Shown: positions 53,706-63,710, numbered from the stretch's first letter. The stretch is DNA of 64,000 nucleotides from DDH964 sp963763205 (GCA_963763205.1 CAVXNQ010000018.1:382777-446776); one strand, 5' to 3'. Notes: generated by a model from the sequence alone, not told the origin. Numbers and translations are program-made.

Positions 53706-54620
53706 CTACCTCAAAACCAGAACCAGGGCGAAGACCGAGAGGAGCGTGGTGCCGACCAGCACCTGCGGCACCCGCGGCAGGCGCAGCCGGGCCATGACCG
53801 ACTCGACCACGCCGATCAGCACCGCCAGCGCCAGCTCCCCGCCCAAAAAGACCAGCAGGTCGAGAAGCAGCGAGCCGGTCTGGAAGGGAAGGGCGATGCG
53901 CACCAGCAGGGCCCCCAGGACCATCAGCTTGAGCGCCGCGCCGTAGAGGACCATGCCGAGGGCCGGCCCGCTGTGGTCGAGGACCATCACCTCGTGGATC
54001 ATGGTCAGCTCGAGGTGGGTATTGGGATCGTCGAAGGGGATGCGCGAGTTCTCCACCAGCAGCACCACGAACAGGCAGACCAGAATCAGGCCCAGCGAGG
54101 CGCCGGTCCGCTCTGCCACTGGCCGGCCAGCTGCGGGCCGAGCAGGGCGCCGAGGGAGAGGCCGGAGGCGCCTCGCGCCAGCACCAGCAGGGCGAAGAAG
54201 AGGGTCGGTTCGGCCAGGCAGGAGAAGGTCACCTCGCGCGCCGCGCCCATCCCTTCGAAGCTCGAACCGGTGTCGAGGGCGGCGGTCGCGGTGAAGAAGC
54301 GCGCCAGGCCGAAGAGGTAGACGAAGAGGATCAGGTCCCCCTCGAAGGAGACCGGCGCCGGCAACGCCCCGAAGGGGAGCAGCAGCGCGGCCAGAAGCGG
54401 CACCGCCAGGCCGACCACCGGCCCGGCGAGAAAGACCCAGGTGGTGGTGCGGCTGACGACGAAACCCTTGCGCCAGAGGCGGGCCAGATCGTAGTAGGGC
54501 TGCAGCAGCGGCGGGCCGACCCGGCCGGCGAAGAGCGCCTTGGTCTTGGTGATGACCCCCGCCAGGAGCGGGGCGAAGAGGAGGAGCACGACCAGTTGCA
54601 GAACCAGCCTGGCCGATCAT
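53706..54620 (-). CDS. HyfC/NuoH-like membrane subunit, frameshifted
   Basis: About 304 codons. Typical NuoH/HycD motifs: AGVITKTKALFAGRVGPPLL, YYDLARLWRKGFVVSRTTT, GSSFEGMGAAREVTFSCLAE, ENSRIPFDDPNTHLELTMIH with EVMVLDHSGPAL. It forms the membrane interface with the soluble arm. Shifts near 54605 and 54120. Confidence 0.85.
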   Translation of the reverse strand: MIGQAGSATGRAPPLRPAPGGGHHQDQGALRRPGRPAAAAALLRSGPPLAQGFRRQPHHHLGLSRRAGGRPGGAASGRAAAPLRGVAGAGLLRGGPDPLRLPLRPGALLHRDRRPRHRFELRRDGRGARGDLLLPGRTDPLLRPAGAGARRLRPLPRRPARPAAGRPVAERTGASLGLILVCLFVVLLVENSRIPFDDPNTHLELTMIHEVMVLDHSGPALGMVLYGAALKLMVLGALLVRIALPFQTGSLLLDLLVFLGGELALAVLIGVVESVMARLRLPRVPQVLVGTTLLSVFALVLVLR

Positions 54621-54634
54621 GGGAGCGGATCCTT

Positions 54635-56601
54635 TCAGCGGGTGAACAGGGTCAGCAGGACCACCAGGGCCAGCTGCGACGTAGAGCAGGTAGATGGCGG
54701 TGACGCCGTGCTGCACGGTCCGGCGCAGCCAGCGGAACAGCCGGGCCAGCCCGGCGACGGCCGGGGTCAGGGCGCGGTCGAGGACCACGTCCGGGGTGTG
54801 GCTGGCAAAGCTCGCGGCGCCGGGAAAGAGCCCCGCTACCTCCGCCGCCGTGGCGTTCGCTCCACAGCCCGAAGCGGAACAGCCGCACCAGGGTGTCGGC
54901 AAAGGAGCTGGCGGTGTACTGCATGCGCGGCGTCGGGAAGCGGTAGCCGCAGCCCCAGGTCTCTCCCGTCGCGCGCAACTCCGGCGCGACGCCGGCGCAG
55001 CCACAGACCGAGGCCGGCCAGGAGCAGCAGCAGCACCCAGCCGGCCAGGCCGACCCGGGCCAGCGGCGCCAGGCGGGCGGTCAGGGGTGGCAGCGCGCTG
55101 CCGGTCCAGTTGCCGGCCGCGGCGGCCAGCAGCGGCGCCACGCTTCCCGGCAGCAGGCCGATCCAGGCGCAGGCCGCCAGCAGCAGCGCCATCGGCGCCA
55201 GCATCGAGGCCGGCGCCTCGTGGGCCTGTTGGCGCTTCGGGGTGCGGGGTGCGCCGAGGAAGGTCGACGCCGAAGACCTTGACGAAGCAGGCCAGCGCCA
55301 GGCCGCCGATCAGCGCCAGCGCCGGAGCCGCCAGGAGCGCCAGGTAGAGCCCCCGGCCGGGATGGCCGACGGCATGGAAGGCGCCGAGGTAGATCAGCCA
55401 TTCGCTGATGAAGCCGTTGAAGGGGGGGAGCCCGCTGATCGCCACCGCCCCGCCGAGAAAGAACAGGCCGGTCCAGCGCTGCCGCTTGAGCAGGCCGCCG
55501 AAATGGTCGAGGTCGCGGCTGCCGGTGGCGTGGATCACCGAGCCGGCGCTCAAAAAGAGGAGCGACTTGAACAGGCCGTGGTTGGCGACGTGCAGCAGGC
55601 AGCCGGCCAGGCCGAGCAGGACCAGCTGCGGCTGGCCGAAGCTGCGGCCGAGCAGGGCCAGGCCCAGGCCCATGGCGATGATGCCGATGTTCTCGACGCT
55701 GTGGTAGGCGAGCAGCCGCTTGATGTCGTGCTGGGCGAGGGCCAGAGCGACGCCGAGGATGCCCGAGACCGCGCCGGTCAGCAGCAGCGTCCAGCCCCAC
55801 CAGGGGGGAATGACGGCGAACAGGGAGGTGAGGCGCACCAGCCCGTAGATGCCGGTCTTGATCATCACCCCGGAGAGGAGCGCCGAGGCATGGCTGGGGG
55901 CGGCGGCATGGGCGCCGGGAAGCCAGATGTGCAGCGGCATCAGCCCGGCCTTCATGCCGAAGCCGAACAGCCCGAGCAGAAACAGGGCGGCTGCTGCCTG
56001 CCGCCGGCAGGGTGCCGGCCGCCGGCCACAGCGCGCTGCCGGTGGCGTGCCCGAGCAGGGCGAAGAGGCCGAACAGGGCCAGGGTGCCGGTATGGGTGGC
56101 GATCAGGTAGATGTAGCCGGCCCGGCGCACTTCGGCGCGGCGATCCTCGGTGGTGATCAGGAAAAAGCCGGCCAGCGCCATCACCTCCCAGGCGACCAGG
56201 AACAGGACGCCGTTGCGGGCGCACAGCAGCAGGATCATCGCGGCGCTGATCAGGCCGTAGAAGAGGCGCAGCTTGCGGCCGTTGTCGGGATGCTCGCGCT
56301 GCGGCCAGTAGCCGAGGCCGTAGACGGCGCCGGTGGCGACCACCAGCAGCAGCGGCAGCAAAAAGGCCGCGGCCAGGGCGTCGACGCGCAGGGCGAAGCG
56401 GCCGGCCGGGACCGCCCACGCCAGCTGGAGCTCGGCTCCGCCGTGCAGCAGGGCGCCGACGATCCCGGCCAGGCAGGCGAGGCAGCCGGCCACCACCAGC
56501 ACGGCGGCAGGCCGCTCGCCGCCGTCGCTGCGGCGGTCGTACAGCAGCCCGGGGACGCCCGAGAGGGCGATGCACAGCATCCCGATGATCAGCCAGGTCA
56601 T
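54635..56601 (-). CDS. HyfB/NuoL-like antiporter subunit, frameshifted
   Basis: About 655 codons, some 14-16 helices. MTWLIIGMLCIALSGVPGLL start; AWEVMALAGFFLITTEDRRA; KAGLMPLHIWLPGAHAAAPS; HASALLSGVMIKTGIYGLVR; DIKRLLAYHSVENIGIIAMG; HVANHGLFKSLLFLSAGSVI. Conserved Glu, His and Lys of the proton path are present. Shifts near 56005, 55265, 55000, 54845 and 54680. The ATG at 56601 has GGGGAGGATG upstream. Confidence 0.85.
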
Positions 56602-56603
56602 GG

Positions 56604-58594
56604 TCATCCTCCCCGTCCGGCCCAGAGGGCCCAGGCCATCAGCAGGGCGCTGATGACGAACATGTAGAGCAGGTAGACCGGCAGCCGTCCCTGCTGCAGC
56701 CAGCGCAGCCGCTGGCAGCGGCTGGCGAGCCAGCGACCGAGGGGGTGCAGCAGCCGGGTCAGCACCGGGTCATGGGATTCGAGCTGCAGGTCGGCGGCGG
56801 CAGGGAAAAATCCGGTCACCGCGGCTCCGCCGACCTGGGGGTGCAGCACGGCGGGCAGCACCTGGTCGTAGAGGCAGTTCGGCGCAGCCGTCGGCGGTGT
56901 AGGCCATGCGCGGGCCCGGGAAGGCAAAGCCGCAGCCCCAGGTCGCCGCCCGGGCCAGCGGTCGGTGCCGGCGCAGGTAGATCAGCAGCAGGGCGCCAGC
57001 CGCAGAGTGCCGCCAGCAGCAGCCAGCCCCAGGCGGCGAGCGGGGAGGACCGCCGCCGCCGGTGGCTGGACTGGCGCGCCGGCGAGCCGGGACAAGGGGT
57101 GCTGCAGCAGCCGCAGCGCCCACCCCGGCCGCAGCCCGATCGCCAGGCAGCCGGTCAGCAGCAGGGCCATCGGCAGCAGCATCAGCGCCGGCGCCTCGTG
57201 GGCCCCGGCTGCGGCCGCTCCCCCGCGGCTCGCCGAGCAGGCAGACGCCGATCAGCCGGGCGAAGGTGAGCAGCGCCAGGCCGCCGACCACGGCGAGCGG
57301 CGCCGATCAGCAGCAGCGGCGGCAGGGCGGCGAAGCCGCCGGCGGCGGTGCCGGCGTGGAGCAGGCCGAGATAGATCAGCCATTCGCTGACCAGGCCGTT
57401 CAAGGGGGGCAGGGCGCTGATGGCCAGGCTGCCGCCGATCCACAGCAGGCCGGCCAGCGGCATGCGCCGCAGCAGCCCCCCCATTTGATTCATGTCGCGG
57501 CTGCCGGTGGCGTGGACCAGCGCCCCGGCGCCGAGGAACATCAGCCCCTTGAAGAGGGCGTGATTCCAGATGTGGAGCAGGGCGCCGGCAAAGGCAAGGA
57601 GAGCCACCGTCGGCTCCCCCCGGGCGACGGCGACCAGCCCCAGCCCCAGGCCGAGGGCGATGATGCCGACGTTCTCGATGGTCGAGTAGGCGAGGCAGCG
57701 CTTGAGGTCGTGCTGCAGGGCGGCCAGGGCGATGCCGTAGAGGGCGCCGCCGGCGCCGAGCAGGGCCAGCAGCCAGCCCCACCAGGCCGGCGCCGGCGGC
57801 AGCCAGGTGAGGACGCGCAGGATGCCGTAGAGGGCGGTCTTCACCAGGACCCCCGACATCAGCGCCGAGACGTGGCTCGGCGCGGCGGGATGGGCGTCGG
57901 GGAGCCAGACGTGCAGGGGGAGCAGGCCGGCCTTGACGCCGAAGCCGAACAACGCCAGCAAAAAGAAGGCGGCCGCGACCGGGGCCGGCAGCTGGGCCAG
58001 GGGGCCGAAGTCGGCGAAGTCGAAACCGCCGCAGCGCACCCCGGCCTGGACGAAGAAGGCGAGCAGCAGCATCATCCCGCAGTGCGCGACCAGCAGGTAG
58101 AGCCAGGCGGCCCGGCGCACCTCCTCGTGGTGATGGTCCCAGGCGACGAGGAAGAAGGAGGCGAGGGTCATCAGCTCCCAGGCGGCGAGGAAAAGGACCG
58201 CGTTGGCCGCGGTGACCACCAGCAGCATGGCGGCGACCAGCAGGTTGAAAAAGAACCAGTGGGGCCCCAGCGCCCGGCGCTCCCCTTCCTGTTTCAGGTA
58301 GCCGGCTCCGTACACGGCGCACGCCGCCCCCAACAGGGCGATGGGGACCACGAACCAGGCCGCCAGGGGGTCGAGGCGCAGCGCCAGGGAGCCGGCCGGC
58401 ACCGCCCAGGGAGCCTGCCAGGAAAGTACCTGGCCGCTGCGCAGGACGCGCAGCGCAGGCGCCGCCGCCAGCAGCCCGGCGGCGACCGCAGAGACCGCCC
58501 CGATCCAGGAGGCGAGTCCGGAGCGCCGCCCGGTCAAAAGGGCCGCTCCGCCCCCGGCGGCGAGCAGCAGCAGGGCCAGGCAAAACGCGATCAT
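56604..58594 (-). CDS. second NuoL/HyfB-like antiporter subunit, frameshifted
   Basis: About 663 codons. Intact for the first 430 residues: AWELMTLASFFLVAWDHHHE, KAGLLPLHVWLPDAHPAAPS, HVSALMSGVLVKTALYGILR, DLKRCLAYSTIENVGIIALG, HIWNHALFKGLMFLGAGALV. C-terminal shifts near 57305, 57215, 57000 and 56885. A paralogue of the next gene, so the complex has two large antiporter subunits plus the HyfF-like one. The start overlaps the HTH-EIIA stop (ATGA). Confidence 0.85.
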
Positions 58595-59286
58595 GGGGTG
58601 CCTGACGGGCTGCGGCCAAGGGCCGCTTCGACCTGCTGCAGCGCCGAAAAGATCTGCTCCCGGCCGGCCTGTGCGTCCAGGATGCGGCGGAAGGCCGGAT
58701 CCCTGAGGACAAAGCCGAGCCGGGAGAGGAGATGCAGGTGGAAGCGCACCGACGGGGAAAGCAGGGTCAGCAGAATCCGCACCGGCCTGCCGTCCAGGGC
58801 GTGGAAGTCGACGGGGTTTTCCAGGAAACAGAGGGTCACGCTGGGGCGGGTGACATGGACCAGGACCGGGTTGCGCGGGTGGGGGAGGGCGATCCCCTGG
58901 CCGATGGCGGTGGGGGCCAGCTCCTCCCGGGCGATCAGCACCTTGCGCAGGTAATCGCGGTCGACCTCTTCGGAGAGCCGCAGGTGGGTGACCACGTCCT
59001 CCAGGACCTCGTCCCGGGTGCGGCCCTCGATGCGGTAGAAGACTCCGCCGTTTTCGAGGGCCTCGCCGAGGGTCGGCAAGGGGAGCGAATCGACCTCCGG
59101 TTCGGCGAAGGCCGCGGGGGAGATGCCCATCCGCCGCGACGTGGCCCACTCGATCAGCTCCGCGCGATTGAAGCGGTAGCTTTCGTGGATCTTGTAGGCC
59201 GGGATGATCTCCTGCTTGATCCAGCGGTAAATGGTCTTCTCCGACACCGAAAGCAGGCTGGCGGCGGCTTTTACCGAAAGGTTCAT
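58591..59286 (-). CDS. HTH-PTS EIIA (PtsN-like) fusion protein heading the Ehr-type operon
   Basis: 231 aa. N-terminal MerR/excisionase-type HTH (SVKAAASLLSVSEKTIYRWI, residues 4-23, with basic wing YRFNRAELIEWATSRR), then a fructose/nitrogen-type EIIA domain (about 75-225) with the phosphorylatable His136 in GQGIALPHPRNP. Overlaps the first antiporter gene by 4 bp (ATGA). It may couple PTS-Ntr phosphorylation or K+/energy status to the operon or bind the complex. Not a sugar transporter: no EIIB/EIIC nearby. Confidence 0.85.
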   Translation of the reverse strand: MNLSVKAAASLLSVSEKTIYRWIKQEIIPAYKIHESYRFNRAELIEWATSRRMGISPAAFAEPEVDSLPLPTLGEALENGGVFYRIEGRTRDEVLEDVVTHLRLSEEVDRDYLRKVLIAREELAPTAIGQGIALPHPRNPVLVHVTRPSVTLCFLENPVDFHALDGRPVRILLTLLSPSVRFHLHLLSRLGFVLRDPAFRRILDAQAGREQIFSALQQVEAALGRSPSGTP

Positions 59287-59319
59287 TTATGCCTCATCGT
59301 TCTTTTGTGTTCTCGGCAT

Positions 59320-59336
59320 TGGACATTTGTGGACAT
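59320..59336. promoter_or_regulatory. direct repeat TGGACA upstream of the HTH-EIIA gene
   Basis: TGGACATTTGTGGACAT holds two TGGACA units exactly 10 bp apart, 35-50 bp before the start codon on the minus strand. This is a possible binding site for the HTH protein itself. Confidence 0.35.
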
Positions 59337-59488
59337 TACTGTATCGGCGGCAAGGATGTCAATGGAGAAGATGGGTGGTTCGCGATGCCGGGAGTCCTAA
59401 CCAAAAGCGTCTGTCCCGCCTGGCCTTGACAACGACGGGACGGAGGCATTAAATTGGCAGGGCAAATTCATCCGCGGAGGAATGTGTC

Positions 59489-59743
59489 ATGCCCATGTAC
59501 GAATACCAGTGCGAAGCCTGCAACCTGATCTTCGAAGCGCGTCAGAAGTTTTCCGATGCCCCGCTCACCTCCTGCCGGGCGTGCGGCGGGCCGGTGAAGA
59601 AGCTCATCTCCCAGAGCGGCTTCGCCCTTAAGGGCGGCGGTTGGTACCAGCAGGGCTACGCCGAGAGCAAGGCCAAACCCGCCGCCTGCGGCGGGGGCGA
59701 GGGCGGCGGCTGCGCCGGCTGCCCGAAGGCGGCGAACGGCTGA
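59489..59743 (+). CDS. FmdB family zinc-ribbon protein
   Basis: 84 aa. MPMYEYQCEACNLIFEARQK with the zinc ribbon C-x2-C ... C-x2-C (CEAC, CRAC) in the first 35 residues; the tail is Gly/Cys rich (CGGGEGGGCAGCP). FmdB-type small regulators are common beside metabolic genes; function unclear. CGGAGGA lies 8 nt upstream of the ATG and a terminator follows. Confidence 0.85.
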   Translation: MPMYEYQCEACNLIFEARQKFSDAPLTSCRACGGPVKKLISQSGFALKGGGWYQQGYAESKAKPAACGGGEGGGCAGCPKAANG

Positions 59744-59767
59744 CCTGTCAGCACCGCCGTTGCTTCC

Positions 59768-59795
59768 GAAAACCCCGGTCCCGGCCGGGGTTTTC
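59768..59795 (+). terminator. rho-independent terminator after the FmdB-like gene
   Basis: AAAACCCCGG/CCGGGGTTTT stem followed by CCTGTT; 25 bp after the stop. Confidence 0.75.
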
Positions 59796-59920
59796 CTGTT
59801 GGGGACGCCGAACTAGGGCAGGCCTTTTGCTGAAAAAGCTTTAACCGTACCGCCTACCGCTTGCGCCCGCCGCCATTTCCGACCTAGAATCGAGACTATC
59901 CCCGGGAAAGGATGCACGCT

Positions 59921-61018
59921 ATGACGCTGCGCCGTTGCTGCGCACTCTCGATTCTGCTGCTGACCGGCCTGCTGTTGCTGGCCCTGGCCGCCTGCGGCGA
60001 TCTCGGCTTCTACCGCCAGGCGGCCCAGGGGCAGTGGGACATCCTCTCCCGCCGCCGGGATATCCGCCAACTCCTCGCCGACCCCGCCACCCCCCCGCCC
60101 CTGCGTGAGAAGCTCACCCGGGTGCTCGCCATCCGTGATTTTGCCAGCCGCGAACTCGACCTGCCGGAGAACGGCAGCTACCGGTGCTACGCCGACCTGG
60201 ATCGGCCCAGCGTCGTCTGGAACGTCGTCGCGACGCCGGAGTTTTCCCTGGAGCCGGTCCGCTGGTGCTTCCCCTTCGCCGGCTGCGTCCCCTACCGGGG
60301 CTATTACCATCAGGGGGATGCCGAGTCCTTCGCGGATGCGCTGCGGCGCAAGGGGGACGATGTCTACGTCTACGGGGTGGCGGCCTACTCGACCCTCGGC
60401 TGGTTCGACGACCCGATTCTCAATACCTTCATCAATGGTCCGGACACGGCGACCGCCGGCCTGATCTTCCACGAACTGGCCCACCAGAAGATCTACGTCA
60501 AGGGGGACGCCGATTTCAACGAGGCCTTTGCCAGCACCGTCCAGGAGGCCGGGCTGCAACTCTGGCTGGAGCGCAGCGGCCGGGAGGAGGAGGTGACCGC
60601 CTACCGTTCCGGTCTGGAACGCAGCCGGGATTTCCTGGCCCTGGTCCGGGCCACCCGAGAGCAACTGGCGGCGCTTTACGGCCAGCCCCTGCCCGAAGCG
60701 CGCAAGCGGCAGGAGAAGGCCCGCATCCTGGCCGACATGCGGCAGTCCTACCAGCAGCTCAAGACGCAGTGGGGGGGGTATGCGGGATATGACCGCTGGT
60801 TCGCCACGGAGTTGAACAATGCCCGCTTTGTCGCGGTCAGTACCTATCAGCGGCTGGTGCCCGCTTTTCGCGAGCTGCTGCGCCAGTCGCAGGGGGACTG
60901 GCCGCAGTTCTACGCCCGCGTCAAGGCCCTTGCCGGGCTCACCCTGCGCGACCGCCAGGCCCGCCTGCAGGGGCTGCTGGTCGCGGCCACCGGCCGCGGA
61001 CCGGTTCGTGCCTTCTGA
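59921..61018 (+). CDS. predicted lipoprotein aminopeptidase (COG4324 type)
   Basis: 365 aa. N-terminal lipoprotein signal with lipobox LAAC (Cys25). Zinc metallopeptidase motif HELAH at 184-188 within ATAGLIFHELAHQKIYVKGD, followed by a conserved downstream Glu (FNEAFASTVQEAG). The family is annotated as predicted aminopeptidase. The second ATG (59921) is preferred because GGAAAGGA sits 8-10 nt before it; the one at 59912 has no spacing. Probably anchored to the inner or outer membrane facing the periplasm. Confidence 0.8.
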   Translation: MTLRRCCALSILLLTGLLLLALAACGDLGFYRQAAQGQWDILSRRRDIRQLLADPATPPPLREKLTRVLAIRDFASRELDLPENGSYRCYADLDRPSVVWNVVATPEFSLEPVRWCFPFAGCVPYRGYYHQGDAESFADALRRKGDDVYVYGVAAYSTLGWFDDPILNTFINGPDTATAGLIFHELAHQKIYVKGDADFNEAFASTVQEAGLQLWLERSGREEEVTAYRSGLERSRDFLALVRATREQLAALYGQPLPEARKRQEKARILADMRQSYQQLKTQWGGYAGYDRWFATELNNARFVAVSTYQRLVPAFRELLRQSQGDWPQFYARVKALAGLTLRDRQARLQGLLVAATGRGPVRAF

Positions 61019-61046
61019 TCCCTCGCCGGTCCCTCGACCATCAGTC

Positions 61047-61075
61047 TTTACAAGGGAAAACAGGTTGTGTAGAGT
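61047..61075 (+). promoter_or_regulatory. sigma-70-type promoter of folD
   Basis: TTTACA (61047-61052), 17-bp spacer, TAGAGT (61070-61075), about 30 nt upstream of the folD start codon. Confidence 0.55.
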
Positions 61076-61105
61076 TGAAATCCATTTCCGGACAGGGAGG
61101 AAACC

Positions 61106-61972
61106 GTGAACAAGATCATCGACGGCAAAGAGATCGCCGGCCGGCTGCGCGAGACGATCGCCGCCGACGTTGCTGGACTGAAAAACCAGGGAACGACCCC
61201 CGGGCTGGCGGTGGTGCTGGTCGGCGATGACCCGGCGAGCCGGGTTTACGTGTCGATGAAGGAGAAGGCCTGCGCCCAGGCCGGCATCTATTCGGACGAG
61301 CACAAGCTGCCGGCCGAGACGACCGAGGCCCAGCTGCTGGCGCTGATCGGGGAGCTCAACGGCGATCCGAGGATCGACGGCATCCTGGTGCAGCTGCCCC
61401 TGCCGGAGCATATCGACGAGGGCAAGGTCCTGGAGGCGATCTCGCCGGCCAAGGACGTCGACGGTTTCCATCCCTACAACGTCGGCCGGCTGGTGACCGG
61501 CAACCCTCTCTTCCAGCCCTGCACCCCCTATGGGGTGATGAAGATGCTCGATGCCATCGGCGTCGATCTCAGCGGCAAGGAGGTGGTGGTGGTCGGCCGC
61601 TCCAACATCGTCGGCAAGCCCGTCGCCCTGATGTGTCTGGCCCGCCATGCCACGGTCACCGTCTGTCATTCGCGGACCCGCGACCTGCCCGCCAAGGTGC
61701 GGGCGGCGGACGTGGTGATCGCCGCCGTCGGCCGCCCGGAGATGATCAAGGGGGACTGGATCAAGGAAGGCGCCGTGGTCATCGACGTCGGCGTCAACCG
61801 GGTCGGCGATAAGAAACTGGTCGGCGACGTCGAGTTCGAGGCCGCCAGGCAGCGGGCCAGCGCCATCACCCCGGTCCCCGGCGGCGTCGGACCGATGACC
61901 ATTACCATGCTCCTCTACAACACGGTGGAGAGCGCCAAGCGCCGGGCGGATCAAACTCCGGCCAAGGGCTAA
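61106..61972 (+). CDS. folD: bifunctional methylenetetrahydrofolate dehydrogenase/methenyl-THF cyclohydrolase
   Basis: 288 aa, intact, GTG start with GGGAGG upstream. Motifs: YVSMKEKACAQAGI (catalytic Lys), GILVQLPLPEHID, the NADP-binding VVVGRSNIVGKPVALM and the signature TPVPGGVGPMTITMLLYNTV. Interconverts methylene-THF and 10-formyl-THF in the cytoplasm. First gene of a one-carbon set with metV, metF and gcvT. Confidence 0.95.
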   Translation: MNKIIDGKEIAGRLRETIAADVAGLKNQGTTPGLAVVLVGDDPASRVYVSMKEKACAQAGIYSDEHKLPAETTEAQLLALIGELNGDPRIDGILVQLPLPEHIDEGKVLEAISPAKDVDGFHPYNVGRLVTGNPLFQPCTPYGVMKMLDAIGVDLSGKEVVVVGRSNIVGKPVALMCLARHATVTVCHSRTRDLPAKVRAADVVIAAVGRPEMIKGDWIKEGAVVIDVGVNRVGDKKLVGDVEFEAARQRASAITPVPGGVGPMTITMLLYNTVESAKRRADQTPAKG

Positions 61973-62036
61973 GGGCGAAGGGCCAAAGGTGAGGACCAAA
62001 CCCTTCGCCTTTCGCCCTTCGCCTTAAGCCGGGTTT
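61971..62036. repeat. short inverted repeat of AGGGCGAAGGG units after folD
   Basis: CTAAGGGCGAAGGGCCAAAG on the left mirrors CCTTTCGCCCTTCGCCTTAA on the right. It begins at the folD stop. Confidence 0.5.
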
Positions 62037-62040
62037 CCTT

Positions 62041-62685
62041 ATGATCATCAGCGAGCAGAAAAGCCCCGAGGAACTCCTCGCCGCCCTGGCCGGCCTGCAG
62101 CGGCTGTTCCTGGTCGGCTGCGCCGCCTGCGCCACGGTCTGCAAGGCCGGCGGCGAGGAGGAGGTCTTCCGGCTTCAGGAGTGGCTGCAGGAGCAGGGGC
62201 GCGAGGTCACCGGCAGCATGATCGTCGACGAGGCCTGCCACATCCTGCGCTCCGCCCGCGACCTGCGCCACCACCGCAGCCAGGTGGAGGCGGCCGAGGC
62301 GCTTTTGGTGCTGGCCTGCGGCGCCGGCATCCAGTCGGTCTCCGCCAACACCGATCAGCGGGTGATCGGCGGGCTCAACTCCCTCTTTCTCGGCAACGTC
62401 CGCCGGGTCGGCCAGTACGAGGAGAAGTGTTCGCTGTGCGGCGACTGCATCCTCAACGAGACCGCCGGCATCTGCCCGGTGACCACCTGCGCCAAGGGTC
62501 TGCTCAACGGCCCCTGCGGCGGCATGGAGCAGGGGCGCTGCGAGGCCGACCGGGAACTCGACTGCGCCTGGCACCTGATCTATGAGCGCCTCAAGCGCCA
62601 GGGGCGCAAGGGGGTCTTCGCCCGCCCGGTGCCGCCCAAGAACTGGGGAAAGGTGAGGAAGCCCGGGAGGCTCAAGATCAAGTGA
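62041..62685 (+). CDS. metV: methylenetetrahydrofolate reductase C-terminal-domain protein (MetV)
   Basis: 214 aa, intact. Cys-rich MTHFR_C domain: LVGCAACATVCKAGG near the N-terminus and EKCSLCGDCILNETAGICPV with TCAKGLLNGPCGG further on, likely FeS or zinc ligands. MetV is the partner of short MetF proteins in acetogens and deltaproteobacteria, and metF follows directly. It starts 4 nt after the repeat. Confidence 0.88.
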   Translation: MIISEQKSPEELLAALAGLQRLFLVGCAACATVCKAGGEEEVFRLQEWLQEQGREVTGSMIVDEACHILRSARDLRHHRSQVEAAEALLVLACGAGIQSVSANTDQRVIGGLNSLFLGNVRRVGQYEEKCSLCGDCILNETAGICPVTTCAKGLLNGPCGGMEQGRCEADRELDCAWHLIYERLKRQGRKGVFARPVPPKNWGKVRKPGRLKIK

Positions 62686-62765
62686 GGGGTGAGGGGTGAG
62701 GAGCCAAAACCCGAAAACTGTCGCCTGTGATCCTCGTCACCCTTAACCCGTCACCCGTCACGGAT
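62684..62765. repeat. intergenic repeat of GTGAGGGGT / ACCCGTCAC units
   Basis: GTGAGGGGTGAGGGGTGAGG at the metV stop faces CACCCTTAACCCGTCACCCG just before metF. Same kind as the repeat at 8718-8795. Confidence 0.5.
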
Positions 62766-62769
62766 TTCC

Positions 62770-63628
62770 ATGTCCCAGCTCCAGCAACAACTGGCCGCCG
62801 GCGCCTTCGTGGTCACCGCCGAGATCGCCCCGCCCAAGGGGTGCGACGTTGCCGAGGCGCTGGCCAAGGCGCAGCAGCTCGCGGAAGTGACGGCGATCAA
62901 CGTCACCGACAACCAGGGTGCGAACATGCGCCTCTGCCCGCTGGCGCTGGCGAGCCTGCTGGTGCGCGAAGGCTTCGAACCGATCCTGCAGCTGACCTGC
63001 CGGGACCGCAACCGCATGGCGCTGCAGTCCGACCTGCTCGGCGCGGCGGCGCTCGGCATCGAGAACCTGCTGCTCCTCTCCGGCGACCACGCCCGCTTTG
63101 GCGATCATCCCCAGGCGCGGCCGGTCTTCGATCTCGATTCGGTGCAGCTGCTGCAGGTGGCCGACGGCCTCACCCGGGGGCACGACATGGCCGGCAAGCC
63201 GCTGCACCGGGACGCCGGTCTTCTTCGCCGGGGCGGCGGTGACCCCGGAGGCCGAGCCCTTCGAGCTGATGTTCCAGAAATTCCGCAAGAAGGTGGAGAA
63301 CGGCGCCCGCTTTTTCCAGACCCAGGCGGTCTTCGACATCGCGAAGCTGGACGGAATTCATGGCCGCGGCGCGGCCGCTGGGGGTGCCGGTGCTGCTCGG
63401 CGTGCTGCTGCTGAAGAGCGCCAGGATGGCGCGCTTCCTCAACGCCAATATCCCCGGCGTGCAGGTGCCGGAGGCGCTCATCGCCCGCTTGGAAGTCTGC
63501 CGCCGATCCGCGCGAGGAAGGGGTCGCCATCGCCCGGGAACTGGTCGCCGCCGGCTCGGGAACACTGCCAGGGGGTGCATCTGATGACCCTGGGGGGGGA
63601 GGAGCGGATCCCGGAAATTCTGGGGTAA
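62770..63628 (+). CDS. metF: methylenetetrahydrofolate reductase, frameshifted
   Basis: About 286 codons. N-terminal part intact: FVVTAEIAPPKGCDVAEALA, TAINVTDNQGANMRLCPLAL, ILQLTCRDRNRMALQSDLLG, NLLLLSGDHARFGDHPQARP. Then frame changes near 63215, 63352, 63500 and 63555; later pieces TPEAEPFELMFQKFRKKVEN, FFQTQAVFDIAKLDG, ARMARFLNANIPGVQVPEAL and LMTLGGEERIPEILG are in order. Short MetF typical of MetVF. Reduces methylene-THF to methyl-THF. Confidence 0.88.
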
Positions 63629-63690
63629 TTTTGAATTCTGAATTTTGAATGTTGAATTGAATTCAAAATTCAAAATTCGCAATTCAACAT
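63629..63690. repeat. AT-rich palindrome between metF and gcvT
   Basis: TTGAATTCTGAATTTTGAAT and TTGAATTGAATTCAAAATTC form overlapping inverted repeats of GAATTTT units. It stands out against the GC-rich background. Confidence 0.5.
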
Positions 63691-63710
63691 TGCTGTTACA
63701 GGGAGGGTTT

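Noticed and set aside
61971..62036. Rho-independent terminator after folD
   Set aside because: Inverted repeat without a T-run and followed at once by metV; more likely an intergenic repeat within a transcript.
63629..63710. Glycine riboswitch before gcvT
   Set aside because: Only about 80 bp of AT-rich palindromic repeat is available; no room for a glycine aptamer and none of its conserved core is visible.
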